Numbered from the stretch's first letter, positions 11,720-24,013 are shown. The stretch is DNA of 64,000 nt from Mikania micrantha (GCA_009363875.1 CM018690.1:29558800-29622799); one strand, 5' to 3'. Translations and numbers: made by a program. Notes: generated by a model from the letters alone, not told the origin.

Positions 11720-14430
11720 TGTGACACCCGGCAATTTCAGGTAAATTGTAACCCTTATATTCATTACATTTCACATTCATACTTGTTGCATTTCATTTAA
11801 TTATGTTTAATTAGATGAGTTGAACACAAACAACTACGAAACGATAGTTCGAGGAACTATCAAATCGTACATTAGACATTGGTTTTGGAAACCAAGTGTG
11901 GCAAACACAACACTAACACAAAACAATGATTCGGGGAATTATTGAATTGTGCATCACACGTTGATTAGGATTAATCAAGCATGCAAACACTTCGTTAGAC
12001 ACGAGCACAAACTATCGAAGATAATTCGAGGAATTATCGAAACACACACACGAGCCTCACGAACGTTGGTGACTAATCAAACATATATGTTATTATATGA
12101 TTATAAGCTAAACGAGCATTAGATGCTTTGGATATACGTTAGGAATCGAGTATGAGCGAAATCGTATCAACGAAATCGAAAAACAAGGAAGTGGACTCAT
12201 CGCGGTACGCGATGGTCCCTCGGCGAGAGACTCCGCGATACGCGAAGAAAACCGGGAGTCGAGACTCCCGAACCCTATCGCGGTACGCGATGAGAAATTT
12301 TGATCGGTCTCCGCGGTATGCGAAGGCCATGCAGATCAAAATTCTTTTAAATACCAACCCATTTCATTTCAGTCGAATTTCTTCACATTTCTTCCGATCT
12401 TCTACTCATATTCTCGACCAAACCCACTGGAACCAGACCTCTAAACCCCCTAGAATCACGTTAGAAGCTACTTCTTTGTGTTGAAGACTATTGGAGACCA
12501 TTGGAGCTCGAAGAAGTTGATAGTAGCCATCAAGAACTTGGAACAACCACCATCCAGTAGCTTGTCATTATCAGAACCCACAGATTTGCACATCTAAGGT
12601 AGTTTTAAATGATTGTCTAGCATTAGATCATTCATGCAATGGGTAAAAACCCACATGCAACTCCTTATGGTTATTGTGCTCAAATGTGTTGGTGATTTGA
12701 TGCGTATTTGATCTAGACTTACTGATTTAGTGTTTAGATGTGTTAGATTTGAGTTTGATTGAGTTATTGGTCGATTTGGTAATGATTTGGTGCACTTGCC
12801 ATAAAAGGAAACTTTTATGTTGCAAGTCTCGGATTTGTGATGATCTAGACATGTTAGACATGTCTAGATGTTGTTAAATGTATATTGGAGTGTTTAGAAA
12901 CGCATTGGGATATTTGATTTTGTCAAAAGCTTGGTTTTATAAAAACTTACTATTTATGGAAACTTTTAAAAATCAAAAGAGGGCTTTTAATGTTTTAAAG
13001 TGTTTTGATGAACTTTAATTGTTGAAACATGTTTAGAAATGATTTTTAACAGGTTTAGAAACTTCGTTTTGTGAAAACAAGCTTTTAAACGAATACTTTT
13101 CAAATAAGGAAACTTTGTTTGGGCAAAACGGCATAAATGGTGATTTATGCGCAAACGACATGTTTTAAGAGTTTAAACGTGTTTTACAATCATATTAGGA
13201 GTTATTAACTTGATAAAATGGTATTTTATAACCACACCTTCCTAAATTGGAAACTTTCTAAAAATGGTAACTTATGTGATTAGAGTCATAGGATGCATTT
13301 TGGTGTCTTATGTGCATCAAGACACATAAACACAACAGTCGTGTCACCAACGATTCGTCGAGTCTCACTAGTTAACACATGCACTCGGTTGAGCACACCG
13401 ACACTTGGAGTTGTATGGGATACAACACACCACAAAACACATACTCACACCTATATGGTTATAGGTGCCTACTAGCAGGATTGCTAGCATTCGCAGGCGC
13501 GAACACACAATCACACCGGAACTACTAATCACGTGAGTTCACGACCCCTTTTTACTTTTTCTACTTTTAGGGGAGAAAACATTGCATGATAAATTGTTTT
13601 ATGAACTACAACTCATTTCATTTATGTATGGACATGCTTTATCACTGTATGTATATGTGTGGACCACATCACAACCAAAAGTCCTCGCGATACTCCACGG
13701 ACCGTTAGTAGCGGGTAGCGCCTAGCGTGGTAATCTTGAATAGTACTATTTGGGCCCGACAAGCCCCACCCATCACGCCTAGGAGGCCAACCCGACTGTA
13801 GGTCGGAATGGGTGCAATATTGACCAATACTTTGCCATTGTCTTGTGATGGACATGGCGGGAGGCACAACTGTCAGCTTCGGTACGACCCCGCATATAAT
13901 ATAACTGTATTGACTAGCTATAAATCGATACTGCATTGTAATGATACATAGATAACAACTCTTACTTTAAACATTGGATGTTTACTGCTTATGATAAACC
14001 TGTGCTCTCACCAACCTTTGTGTTGACCCTTTTACTCGTATGTTTTCTCAGGTAACTAAGGCACGTACACGAGGATAGGATGCTAGACTGGAGTCCCATG
14101 CATCAATGTTATTGTCTTAGGATTTAAGAACAATTATCAATTTGTTTTAGTGTGTATTGCTAAACAATTTAAATTGCTTCCGCACTGTTACTTAATGATG
14201 TTTTGAAAACTTTTTGAATTAACGCTTCCGCAACTTTTCAACTATATCTGTTTGATATTATTAACCTTATTTCCGCAACTCTGATTTTACAAGCTGTTTT
14301 ATCCAAGAAATTGGATGTACGTATACAACCAGACATGTAGGTCTCGCAAGTTGTGTGACCGGAGACTGCGATCCTGACAATCTGTTATTGCTCGCGCCCT
14401 AGAAGGGACGGGATTTCTCGGGGTGCGACA
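11720..14430 (+). repeat. 3' LTR of the truncated gypsy-type element
   Basis: 2711 bp, starting TGTGACACCC and ending GGGTGCGACA. A palindrome array (12200-12323) and a TATA-like TTTTAAATAC (12345-12354) place the U3 at about 620 bp, leaving about 2.1 kb of R and U5. Words such as 'cacgaacgttggtga' and 'gaggaattatcgaa' are shared with the minus strand of the 20098-23105 LTR, so the two are related families. Small ORFs inside are spurious. Confidence 0.8.
12200..12323 (+). promoter_or_regulatory. U3 palindrome array of the LTR
   Basis: Four copies of a CpG-rich palindromic word: TCGCGGTACGCGA at 12200-12212 and 12278-12290 (perfect), CCGCGATACGCGA at 12233-12245, and CCGCGGTATGCGA at 12311-12323. 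They lie about 20-145 bp upstream of the TATA-like site. A role as a factor-binding array is inference. Confidence 0.6.
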
Positions 14431-14929
14431 ACCTGACTAGCTAAAAAATATGTTATAACATTTGTTTAACATTTTCTTTCAATTGGTTTATTTGAGAAAC
14501 CACGAGTTTGTCTTGCACAATCAAGTTGGTGATATGTACACAGTGTGAAAAAACATTGTTACACATAGGTTGATGTTTAGTTCTAATTTTCTAACCGTAT
14601 TATTGGTCTTGCATCAAAAGCTATTAAAAAAATTTGTGTCTTGTAGATTATATGTTTTAATGATGTCATCTAACATATAAAACAACATTTAACTAGTGTG
14701 TGGATATAAAAACATTTACTATGCAATTGTATGCTTCATCTTATGTCATGTATCAAGATCAACCTAATGTGAGATTATGCTAAGATATGATTATGGTAAA
14801 CCATATGAAGCTGACCAAACATCGGTTTGTAAGTTAACACAAGTGTTTAAATTTTCCAAATCCAAATATTCGTTCTTTTTGTAGCTTGGTGTCATTTTTT
14901 TAAGCAATTACGTCTAATAGTCGAATAAC

Positions 14930-15260
14930 TTACATGTTGATAACAAGTGTCCTTTTTTGAATAATATTTTCAAAAACAGGTTGTAAAAGTGATTGAAAGA
15001 CACTTTTTTGAATAACTAAATTTCCTATCATCTCACGAACCATATCGGGGTTGAAATTTAAATCACCATACTTGGTTAATATTTGTGGTTGATCACTAGC
15101 CAAGTTATTCTTTAAAGTCTGGCATTGTCTTGCCAAATGACTTCTCAAAATAGAGTTAGACTCATGTTTCAAATATTTTCAGCAACATGTGACATTTCAC
15201 AAAAGTTAAAAAGTTCAAAAAGGCTCTTTGTCCTTGTGATAGGTTTAATCCTCTCAATGG
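14930..15260 (-). pseudogene. hAT-type transposase fragment
   Basis: An 80-codon open stretch (15172-14930) begins with a Ser-Leu-Arg-Ser-His-Leu..Cys block followed by about 50 residues with Met-Val-Arg-Glu, Phe-Gln and a C-terminal Lys-Arg-Thr-Leu. This resembles the region just after the BED zinc finger of plant hAT transposases. Weak similarity continues to about 15260 in another frame. No catalytic region is present. The match is by eye only. Confidence 0.4.
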
Positions 15261-15393
15261 TTAGTTCTTTTGAGGAAGAAGTACCAACAACAATGAAAAT
15301 TTAATCGCCATTTTGAGCTTGTTATTACCGGTTTTCAAGAATTGAGTAATTGAAGATTATAGTATTTTTTTAGCATATTTAGGATATTTTAAG

Positions 15394-15928
15394 CATGGTT
15401 GGAGAAGTCGCTAGACGCTGCCAGGTCGGCGGACTGGGGAGTTGCGAGTACTCGGCCTAGGCGGGGAGTACTCGGCCTAGGCGGGGAGTACTCGGATATG
15501 ATAATTTATAAAGAAAATAATTTTTATAAAATTATATATATGTTAAATATCATTAGTTTACTAGTATTTATAACAAATAAAGTGAACATCAATAAAAATA
15601 AAAAAGATACATGTTAAAATCGGTAAAAAACAAGTGAAAATCCCGTCTTGAAAGGCATATTTATGTAAAAAGTGAAAATCAAACAATAATTGGTAAAAAA
15701 ACAATGAAAATCAGTGAAAAACAGTAAAATTTGGTCAAAAATAGTGAAAATCGGTTAAAACAGCGAAAATCTGAGTTGCCCCGAGTTGGACCCGAGTTGG
15801 TCCGAGTAGACCGAGTAGACCCGAGTAAATCCGAGTTGAACCATTTCCGAATACAGAGGGCCGAGTTGCAAGAAATCGCCTCGGAAGGTGGCCGATTCCC
15901 GAGTACTCGGCCGAGTTTTACAACACTG
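15394..15928. mobile_element. hAT MITE with 8-bp target duplication
   Basis: Flanked by ATTTTAAG at 15386-15393 and 15929-15936. The ends CATGGTTGGAGAA and (reverse complement) CAGTGTTGTAAAA form short imperfect TIRs. The interior is rich in 'actcggccgag' words, with a 20-bp unit 'ctcggcctaggcggggagta' repeated near 15450-15492. Confidence 0.8.
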
Positions 15929-15935
15929 ATTTTAA

Positions 15936-16060
15936 GTATTAAAGAGATAAAGAAGTTGTGTAATCAAGAATTAAGCTATTGAAGATTATAGTATTTTGAG
16001 CATATTTATTGTATTTTAAGTATTAAAGAGATAAAGAAGCTGTGTTATCATATCAAATCA
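15936..16060. repeat. Tandem duplication, about 90 bp, twofold
   Basis: 'attaaagagataaagaag' and its neighbourhood ('gattatagtattttgagcat') occur twice in a row just after the hAT MITE. The same words precede the MITE, so the duplication concerns the host sequence. Confidence 0.6.
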
Positions 16061-16148
16061 CCTATCACCTATTTATACTAATTATATGAGCAAAATGATC
16101 CAAAAAAAGGTTATAAACGACCATACGACCGTTAAAACAACTATTTTA

Positions 16149-16371
16149 AATATATATATATATATATATATATATAGCCGGTTAATTGGCCAAAAACTCC
16201 ATCTCAAGGGCTAGTTTTTTTTTAAATAATCATAATTTTTTTAGAACCGGTAAACTAGATTTAACCTGTTCTTAACCGATGTCTCCCATGGATTCAAAAA
16301 ACCACTCCAAGATTTACATTCTTGAGATAAACATAACCAAACACAAAAAAAAAAAAAAAAAAAAAAAAAAT
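16149..16371. repeat. Simple repeats: (TA)n and poly(A)
   Basis: A TA run at about 16150-16176 and an uninterrupted A run of about 26 at about 16346-16371. Confidence 0.9.
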
Positions 16372-16994
16372 TCCAAAACCGGCTTCTAATTGCTGCCAAT
16401 TAGGTTAACCAATTTTTTAGCGCACGTCTACCCGCTATTAACCCAACACAATCCAATCTTTTACTAAGAAATAATCTCTAAACAAAATATTTAAGAAAAT
16501 AAATGTTTAAGAACTTATATCATTATTTTATTACTTATAGTATTAACTTATATACAATTTTAATCATATTTTATATTAAAAATTATTTTATAATATTTAA
16601 ATTTTTATTATTGATGATTTCTTTATTTCCTTATTTATTTATAATACACATCACATTAATATGATATATCGATATAGTTAAACAAACAATTAGCTACAGT
16701 TGAATTTCTTAAAGCTACAATATTACCATTTCAATTTTTATTTTTACATGGTTATTATTAATCTTAAACTTCTTGTTTGACTTGATATAAATATTTATAT
16801 AACTATATCTTCTCTTTTTCAAAGCACCAGCCACGCCAAGTTTATGGCCCACCAGCACACCTATTTTCATATATCATTTTCCATTTTTCCTTTTCTTTTT
16901 CTTTTGTTTTGTCTATTTATTTATTTACTTACTTATTTATTTATGGTTAATACGTTACATATGTAATCTATACTATATAATAAATAAAGACCAA

Positions 16995-17221
16995 AGAGAC
17001 ATTTCCTCAATGGTACCCCAAGAGTCTTCCAAATGGAAGGTTTTGGGTTCAAATCCCCTCGCAGTGAAAAATGGGTCTGTGAGGGGTCAGGGGGTTTTCC
17101 CAGTGTTGTTTCCTCCTGGGGTGGTTGTGGTGGCTCATGGGAGGTCCAGGTAACTAGACCTTGGTGACATGGCCTGAAAACAGTGGGTTCACACGATTGA
17201 GACATTCGGCGTTAAAAAAAA
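16995..17221 (+). mobile_element. tRNA-derived SINE
   Basis: A tRNA-like head ends in a Pol III B-box-like 'gggttcaaatccc' (about 17044). The body contains 'ggttttcccagtgttg' and 'tggtggctcatggg'. The tail is 'cggcgttaaaaaaaat'. The element at 26838-27062 shows the same order on the minus strand. Confidence 0.7.
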
Positions 17222-17473
17222 TAATTAAAGGTTTTGATAGGACACATGTCAACATTGTACACCATCTAAAAATTATTTTTTCCGCTTCTCTCTCTTATTA
17301 ATTATTTGTAAACCATCTTTTGTTAAATCTTGATTTTTTCTTCTTTATCTTTTATTAAATAATAATAATTTTATTCAATTTAACAAATAATATGATTATA
17401 TCATAAGGCATATTATTTATTTTTTTATAAAAAAGCTTTGAAAAATATGTAATAGGTTATTTAAAATAAATAA

Positions 17474-17733
17474 GAGTAAATTACCGAGATGGTACCTATG
17501 GTTTCTTGGTATTTCACTTTTGGTCAATAAGTTTCATAAATTACCTATATGGTCTCTAACATTTGACATTTGTAACCCATATAGTTCTTATGTGAGGATA
17601 CTTTGGTCAATTACATGAGGATAATTTGGTGACCTTAGGACTAATGTCAAAAGTTAGGGACCATATGTGTAATTTATGAAACCTACGAAACAAGAGTGAA
17701 ATATTAAACAAGGACCATATCGGTAATTTACTC
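17474..17733. mobile_element. Mutator-type MITE
   Basis: Terminal inverted repeats 'gagtaaattaccgagatggt' and 'ccatatcggtaatttactc'. The flanks AATAAATAA (17465-17473) and AATAAATAG (17734-17742) agree at 8 of 9 positions, fitting a 9-bp Mutator target duplication. Non-coding. Confidence 0.75.
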
Positions 17734-17796
17734 AATAAATAGTTTTAAAATTTATTTACTTAAATTGTGTAATACACAGGTGTTTAGCTAGTTATG

Positions 17797-18786
17797 TATA
17801 TAAGTAGATGGTGACACGTTGTAGTGCCATTGATGTGTGTTGTAGAGTTTGTGATCGATTAACGCTGGGTCATTTCGGAGTTAGAATCAATTTTTTAAAA
17901 ACATGAACGACGCATTTTTTAAAAAACCTTAAACGGTTGAATGTATGCAACAAAAGAAAAATCCAAATAAAATTTTCGATAGACTTTCTAAAGTGGATTT
18001 AAAAAATTAAAGATTATTTCTAGAAGCAGTTTTAATTTAAAAAAATATAGGCAGATGCATGCATTAGAGATTTAGAGGTGTACACAGTGGCGTACCCACT
18101 CCTAGTGTTGGGGGCAGCCACCCACCCTAATTTTTTTTTCCCAGTGGTATATATATGTTCAAATCCTAACTGACCTCCTTAATATTGCAATCGTTCCCCT
18201 TAAATTTGCATAATTGGACTTGTGTTAAGAATTTAAGTGTTAGTTATACTTGTTTTTTTTGGAAAAAAATGTTCTTTAAAAAAGTATCCATACATGTTGT
18301 TTGAATATATTTTAAAAAATCAAACCCAGTATAGAACAACTAAGCATGACAATTTTAACTTATAACAAAATAAATGTAAAGATTGGGTAGACAATTATTG
18401 TATTGGACTTAGCACTTATGAGCTCTTTCCCTGTGTGAATATCCTTCAAAGAAAAACCAAAACAAAATGATCATAGGTTGAAGTGGTGCTCATATCTCTT
18501 AAGGCTTCTTACTCTCTCAGTCTTTTTGGGTTAAAATGGATAACATTATTAACATAAAATGGGTTGACAAGGGTAACACTTTAACACAATACAAGTCAAG
18601 GCGGATAACTTAAAAATTATGTGTATATAATGTATTAAAATATATAAGAATAATCAATAATACATTTGATTAGAAAATCACTAAAAATTATTCAGTTAAA
18701 CTATTTGTTTAGTTACAATTCACTTTAAGTTAAACAAAATTGATGTTTTTAAAACTACTCTTTTAAAGCTAGGCTGATTTTGCTTA
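17797..18786. other. Intergenic DNA, no gene seen
   Basis: AT-rich. A 'cagtggcgtacccactcc' word near 18069 looks like one end of a hAT element, but no matching second end was found nearby. Confidence 0.35.
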
Positions 18787-19740
18787 AACATTAATAACTT
18801 TTTTATAATATATTATTTTTTTTAAAAATTGCACCATTATATTCGTCTTATTTTTCTCTTTAATTCCGTTATAGTCTCGACTAATTTTTTTTACTTTTTT
18901 TAGATGTCATATATTTATATAATTGTAACGACCTTAAATATAACAAATTTATTTAAAATTTTTTCTAACAATGATAAATTACAGTGATGTAATTTACATT
19001 GACGTAAAATTCGGTTTCGGTTTTTATCGGTTAATTCGGTTCCGGTTCGGTTTTTTCGGTTAATTTGGTTCCGGTTCGGTTTTCTTGGTTAATTCGGTTT
19101 CGGTTCGGTTTTTTTTGGCCTTTTGCTCATCCCTAATTTGTAACGAGCCTAAATAAAACAAATTAGTTTGAATTTTTTTCGAACAATGATAAATTACATC
19201 ACTATAATTATCATTGTTAGAGAAAAAAATCAAAATAATGTGTTATATTACATCACTGTAATTTATCATTGTAATTATCATTGTTAGAGAAAAAAATAAA
19301 ATAATGTGTTATATTACGTCCCTGTAATTTATCATTGTTAGAAAAAAATTCAAAATAATGTGTTATATTTATGCTCGTTACATCGATATAAATAATGGAC
19401 AATGAGAAAAAAAATTAAAAAAACTAGTCAACATTATAACGAGAATTAAAGAGAAAATTACATCACTGTAAATAATGTGTTACGTCACCGTTAATTATGT
19501 CATTGTAAATTACTTCATTTTGTGTTACATTACTGTAATTTACCATTGTTAGAAAAAATTTATAATTAATTTGCTATCGTTAAGCTAGTTACAATGATGT
19601 AAATACATGACATCAAAAAAATAAAAAAAAAAACTAGTCGAGACTATAACGAAATTAAAGAGAAAAATGAGACGAGTATAATTGTGCAATTTTTTTAAAA
19701 AAATAATATGGTATAAAAAAGTTATGAATGTTAAAAAAAG
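18787..19740. mobile_element. Foldback element with about 125-bp inverted repeats
   Basis: The left arm (18787-18915, containing 'ttaattccgttatagtctcg') and right arm (about 19615-19740, containing 'cgagactataacgaaattaa') are reverse complements. The interior holds repeated 'aatttatcattgttagaga' units and a 'cggttcggtt'-rich block at about 19010-19130 ending in 'gctcatcccta', which looks like a separate inserted MITE. A related arm lies at 25875-26040. Confidence 0.7.
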
Positions 19741-19989
19741 GGGTAAACTTTACATAAATGACAAATGTCCAAAATGCCCTTCATACTAAAGACAAAAGAA
19801 TTGACACGTGTCACGATCCTACACACTTACCTTTTTCAAGTAACCATTGGATGATGGTTAATGGGTTATCACATATTTGATGGGTTATTAAAAATTCCAT
19901 ACCCTATATATATATATATATATGGGATGGTTCGAATGTTAACCCTTCCTTATTGTGATAACCGAACCCTAGATCTAAACGCGCGTGAG

Positions 19990-20097
19990 AAGGAGACCAG
20001 GGGATCGTGGGTAGGAAAGAAGGGAAGGACGAAAGAGGCCGACTGTGGTTGTCTCCATCACGAGCTAGGGTTTTGGAGGACGAAGGAGAAGGGCTTA
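19990..20097. mobile_element. Left part of a GC-rich element split by a solo LTR
   Basis: Contains 'gatcgtgggtaggaaagaag' and 'tagggttttggaggacgaag', both of which recur just right of the solo LTR (23117 and 23181). It ends with GCTTA, the target duplication of the LTR insertion. An outer left terminus was not found. Confidence 0.5.
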
Positions 20098-21082
20098 TGT
20101 CACACCCCCAATTTCCCACTCGTGGTGTCAGTCCACGTGGGTGTGACGTGGCCAGAATCACAGCTCAAGGTCATATAGAACAACACTATATGCGTTTACA
20201 AATCCAAGTTTGACACATACACACAATAAAATAGTTTGCAGCGGAAAATAAAGTTATCATAACATGCAGCGGAAATCAATAAGTCAAATCATGCAGCGGA
20301 AAATAATAAGTTTAATACAACATTGTCTTAACAGCGAAAGTTAAATTGTTTTCGAAAACTAATCATAAACAGAAATGCATGAGATTCCTAATGCTCGTTC
20401 CTTAGTGTGCGCATTCCTGTTATCCATAGCTTGCTAGTTACCTGAGAATACAAGTTAGAAAAGTGTCAACACAATGGTTGGTGAGTTCACAGGTTTTGAT
20501 ATACATATAGTAATGAAAGTGTGTCATGTTGTTTATCAAATGTTAGTACCGAGCCCTAGGCCCAAAGTGTCAGTGCGTCACTACCGAACTAGACTTGTTT
20601 GTCCTTGCCTCCGCTATGCCTCGTATGCAAAGCAAGTTAGGTCAGAATTTGCACGGGTTATGACATCCAGTCAACATAGTGCCCCGTGGGGTTAGTCATT
20701 CCCTAATGGATCCATCCAAATCTACCACGTTGTTTGTACATTAACGGTAAGACTTTGTGAGGGCTTGTTATGAGTTCAACACTTAATGTTTGTCCAATAA
20801 ACCAGCATACACAAAAATGTTTGTAATAGTAATAATGTTTGACTCGATGCAACTAGTATTCTCCCCCTATTTAAAAGCGTTTGAAAAAGAGTAAAGAGGG
20901 GCCGTAAACTCACCTTAGTGAAATGAATGTATGTAAGCGTAAGCTCCTGAATCGTCAAGTAGCACGTCGGTCACCGGCAACCTATAGCGTATACCGTACG
21001 TGAGTTTGTGTAAGTGACCGTGCTAGTGTTCGTGTTAGTGCTCGTGTTTGTGTCCAACAACCCTTGGTTGTTCATGTTTGTC

Positions 21083-21197
21083 CGTGTCGGTCCACATTGA
21101 CCGTGTTTGCTCGTGTTGGTCCATATTGACCGTGTTTGACTGTGTTGGTCCACATTGACCGTGTTTGCTCGTGTTGGTCCACATTGACCGTGTTTGA
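21083..21197. repeat. 29-bp tandem repeat inside the solo LTR
   Basis: The unit 'gtgttggtccacattgaccg' plus 'tgtttgctc' or 'tgtttgact' repeats about four times. Each unit contains TTGACC, the W-box core recognised by WRKY factors. The peptide ORFs here are by-products of the repeat. Confidence 0.8.
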
Positions 21198-22620
21198 CTA
21201 GAGTTGACCAAAGTTGACCGTGTCAAGTCAACGACCCGTTGATGAACCGTGTGACGGTTGTGAATCGTGTAGCAATCGTGTAAGTGTTTGTCGTGTGCAA
21301 AACGCGCAAATCGCGTCTATGGACAACTTACTATTTATAGTAAGTTTCCATTTATGGAAAGTTCACAAAGCATATCGGTGTTAGAGTTCTAGCATGCTCA
21401 ATGGTCCTACGGGGTCATGTTAACACATAGCACATTATCATACAAGTTCATATACGTCGTTTATAGCATGTTAGTGCACAAAAGTTTTCTAAAATGGAAA
21501 GTTTCCATTTTTAGCATACGTGACATCGGAAACCATCTAACTTAACATCAAATCAACATATTATGTCATAACAAGTCATCTAGCATGTTCAAGTCATACA
21601 AAATGTTCTCGAGTCGGTTTTTATAAAAATAAAGTTACTAAATATAGTAACTTTGTAGTTTTTGCATCAAATCACCATTTAAACATTTCTAAACAACTTT
21701 TCATATCATCATTCATCATAATATGTCATCTAACAACATTTAATCATGTCGACATATCCGATTTCATCATCTATCAATATTCTTACCCAAAAAGTTACTA
21801 AAAATAGTAATAACACTAAATATGATCATAGACATCATCAAGACTACCTTCTAACACATCAAATCATCATGTTATCATCCTAACAACAATTCCACATACA
21901 TGCATGTTCATGAACTCATCTCAAACAATACCTTGACCATAAAAAGTTTCTATAAATAGAAAGATTCATTAAAATCATAATTTTAACCATTTTAAGCAAA
22001 TCTAACCATGGGTAATCCTTCTAACATCATCAATAAACATATCCATATACTCAAGATCATTCCAATACTCATGGATCGTACATGCATGGTGATATTTCAA
22101 CACTTTGTGAACAAAACATGAAATCTATACATACACAACATCTTAGATCATCACCAAATGCATTCTAATCATGTTAGATCATCATAAAACACCTTAAAAT
22201 CAATAAACCCAGAAGATAAATTCGTGCATGTGCACTATAGGTGCTTGCATGTGTGATTTACACATGCATGTGTGTGTAATAGTGTGAAAGACGAATTTTA
22301 AACCATAGAACTACCTTCAAAGCACCTAAGATCTCGAGATGAAGGTGAAAACAGTCTCTGGGGCTCCTGGAACTCTTGAATCGCTGGTCTTGACAAGAAC
22401 AAGAAGGTGGTGATGGAGGATGAGAGTTTAGAGAGCTTCTTTCAAGGTTCTTGTGCTTCAATGTGTTCAAAAATGGCTTCTAATGGAGTAAAATGATGGT
22501 AGCAGAAGGTAGGAGATGAAATCAGTCGCTCTATGTCGTGTGAAACCGGAGAAAATGAGTGTGTAGGGTGATGATGAGCTTTGGGAGTTTAAAAAGGTGA
22601 TTTTTGCGAATCTGGCGCCC

Positions 22621-22746
22621 CAGGCGTAACGCCTGGCGTGGGTTGGTTATGCCTGGCGTTACGCGCGGCTGGTTTGGATGAGGCGCCTGATTCCTCACCC
22701 GCGCGCATCGCCTATCGTGGGCGTCTCGGGTCAGGCGTACCGCCTG
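22621..22746 (-). promoter_or_regulatory. U3 palindrome array of the solo LTR
   Basis: CAGGCGTAACGCCTG (22621-22635) and CAGGCGTACCGCCTG (22732-22746) are palindromes around a short spacer; a partial copy lies between them. In element orientation they precede the TATA-like TTTTTAAAC by about 30-150 bp. Function is inferred from position. Confidence 0.6.
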
Positions 22747-23110
22747 GCCTAAATGTCAAGCCCAATAAGCTTGTTTTGTTGTTCTGGGCCCATTCTTGCC
22801 CGTTTCTCGACTGTAGAACATCGTTCGAGCGTCGTTTGGACTCTAATAGTCAATTACTTGCCATAATTGGCTTGTGAGGTGTTTCTGTGCTTAAGTGTTG
22901 TGATGTTCACCAACGTTCGTGTGTTTTGACACGTGTGTGCTGTTTGCCGATAATTCCACGAATTATCTAGTCATGAGTCAGTGTTCGTACTGTCGTGCCA
23001 CGTGTCACACTAAATTAATCTAATTCTAATGCCACGTGTACATAATGTATTTAAATAAACATTTAAATAAAATCAAAGCTGACCTGGAAATTACGGGGTG
23101 TCACAGCTTA

Positions 23111-23643
23111 CATCGTCGATCGTGGGTAGGAAAGAAGGGAAGGAGAAGATGCGGCGGTAGGTGCGACGGTGGAGGCGATCCTAGGGTTTTGGAGGACGAA
23201 GGAGAAGGAAGACGGAGGCAGCGGCCGTAGGTGCGACGGTGGAGGACGAAGGAGAAGGAAGACGGAGGCAGCGACGGTGGAGGCGGCTGCGGTGGAGGCA
23301 GCGGCGGTAGGTGCGACGGTGGAGGCGGTGGCGGTAGGTGCGGCGGCGGTAGGTGCGGCGGCGGAGGCAGCGGCGGTGGAGGCCGACGGAGATGGGAGGT
23401 GGGAGGCGTGGCTTTGGCGGTGGGATTTGGTTCATCAGATGTCTGTGGAAGGAAGAAGAGGTTGGAAGACCTCAAAAAGAGGTTGGTCCACGTCTGCGCC
23501 AAGAAGAGGCCGCGCAGACGTTTTTTAATGAAATGTCTGCGAGAAAACAAACGGTCTGCGAACCTCTAACCTCTTCCCGCGTCTGCGTGACGCAGACATA
23601 AGAGGTTAGAAGATGTTTTTTAAAAAAAAACAAACACCCCCTT
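23111..23643. mobile_element. Right part of the split GC-rich element
   Basis: Continues the element interrupted at 20097. The first 290 bp are a degenerate GC-rich minisatellite of 'ggtgcgacggtggagg', 'acgaaggagaaggaagacgg' and 'ggcagcggcgg' words, perhaps an amplified gene fragment. It ends 'acaaacaccccctta', a PIF/Harbinger-like terminus. The Gly/Arg- and Pro-rich ORFs on both strands reflect composition. Confidence 0.5.
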
Positions 23644-23818
23644 AGTGATTACAAACTTGGAGCAAATTTAACTTTTATTGTTACTTGACTTTAATTGTTA
23701 TTTTTATGGTTGATTGAAACAAAATTGGTCAAGACTTGCTATTGAGATTGAAAAGTCTTGGTTATATGTTGGCAGTTGGCCACCAAAATTTCTTGTTGAA
23801 ATAGCTTTTGCTCATGTA

Positions 23819-24013
23819 CAGGGACGGAGCTTGAAAAAAAACTCGGACGGGGCCGAGTGATTTTTAGAAAGAAAACGGAGGAGGCCGAGGGATTTTTAGG
23901 AAGGAAACGAGAGGAACCGAAGAATTTTTCGACGAAATACAACTAAATCGACCATTCTGATCCGAAAAACAGGGGGCCGAGGTCCCTCGGGCCTTCAATA
24001 AGAACTGTCCCTG
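23819..24013. mobile_element. hAT MITE, 195 bp, with target duplication
   Basis: Flanked by CTCATGTA at 23811-23818 and 24014-24021. TIRs are CAGGGACGGAGC and (reverse complement of the right end) CAGGGACAGTTC, a common plant hAT terminus. Non-coding. Confidence 0.85.

Larger units (their letters stand above)
11618..14430 (+). mobile_element. Truncated gypsy-type LTR retrotransposon with target duplication
   Basis: Flanked by ACCTG at 11613-11617 and 14431-14435. The left tip TGTGACAACCGG copies the start of the 3' LTR (TGTGACACCCGG at 11720) but only about 12 bp of a 5' LTR remain. About 90 bp of internal end follow, including 'cgggacgaaatttc' and the purine tract 'aggggatga', then a complete 2.7-kb 3' LTR. 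Gag, pol and nearly all of the 5' LTR are gone. The 'cgggacgaa' block just before the tract is typical of the end of Tekay/Del chromovirus pol (family knowledge). Confidence 0.8.
16968..17796 (+). mobile_element. Candidate small Helitron
   Basis: The left end reads A followed by TCTATACTATATAATAAA, a typical plant Helitron 5' start. The right end has a small hairpin ('tgtgtaatacaca') about 10 nt before GCTAG followed by T. Insertion between A and T without target duplication fits. The interior holds a SINE (16995-17221) and a Mutator MITE (17474-17733) but no Rep/helicase gene. Confidence 0.5.
20098..23105 (-). mobile_element. Solo LTR, 3.0 kb, gypsy-like
   Basis: TGTCACACCC at the left and GGGGTGTCACA at the right, flanked by GCTTA at 20093-20097 and 23106-23110. 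The 3008-bp body has no gag or pol. Read on the minus strand it starts TGTGACACCCCG, resembling the 11720 LTR. A palindrome array (22621-22746) followed by TTTTTAAAC (about 22587-22595) puts the promoter about 515 bp in. The outer parts match LTRs A and B. An exact left-right target duplication shows that unequal LTR recombination, not fragmentation, produced it. Confidence 0.9.

Noticed and set aside
12152..12484. 110-codon ORF in the gypsy-type LTR
   Set aside because: It spans the U3 palindromes and TATA-like site, the opposite-strand frame is open too, and no domain is seen.
21035..21226. Short Thr/Gln/Pro-rich peptides on the minus strand
   Set aside because: Frames through the 29-bp LTR repeat.
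23101..23601. Overlapping Gly/Arg- and Pro-rich ORFs on both strands
   Set aside because: GC-rich degenerate repeat open in several frames on both strands, with no domain or splice support.
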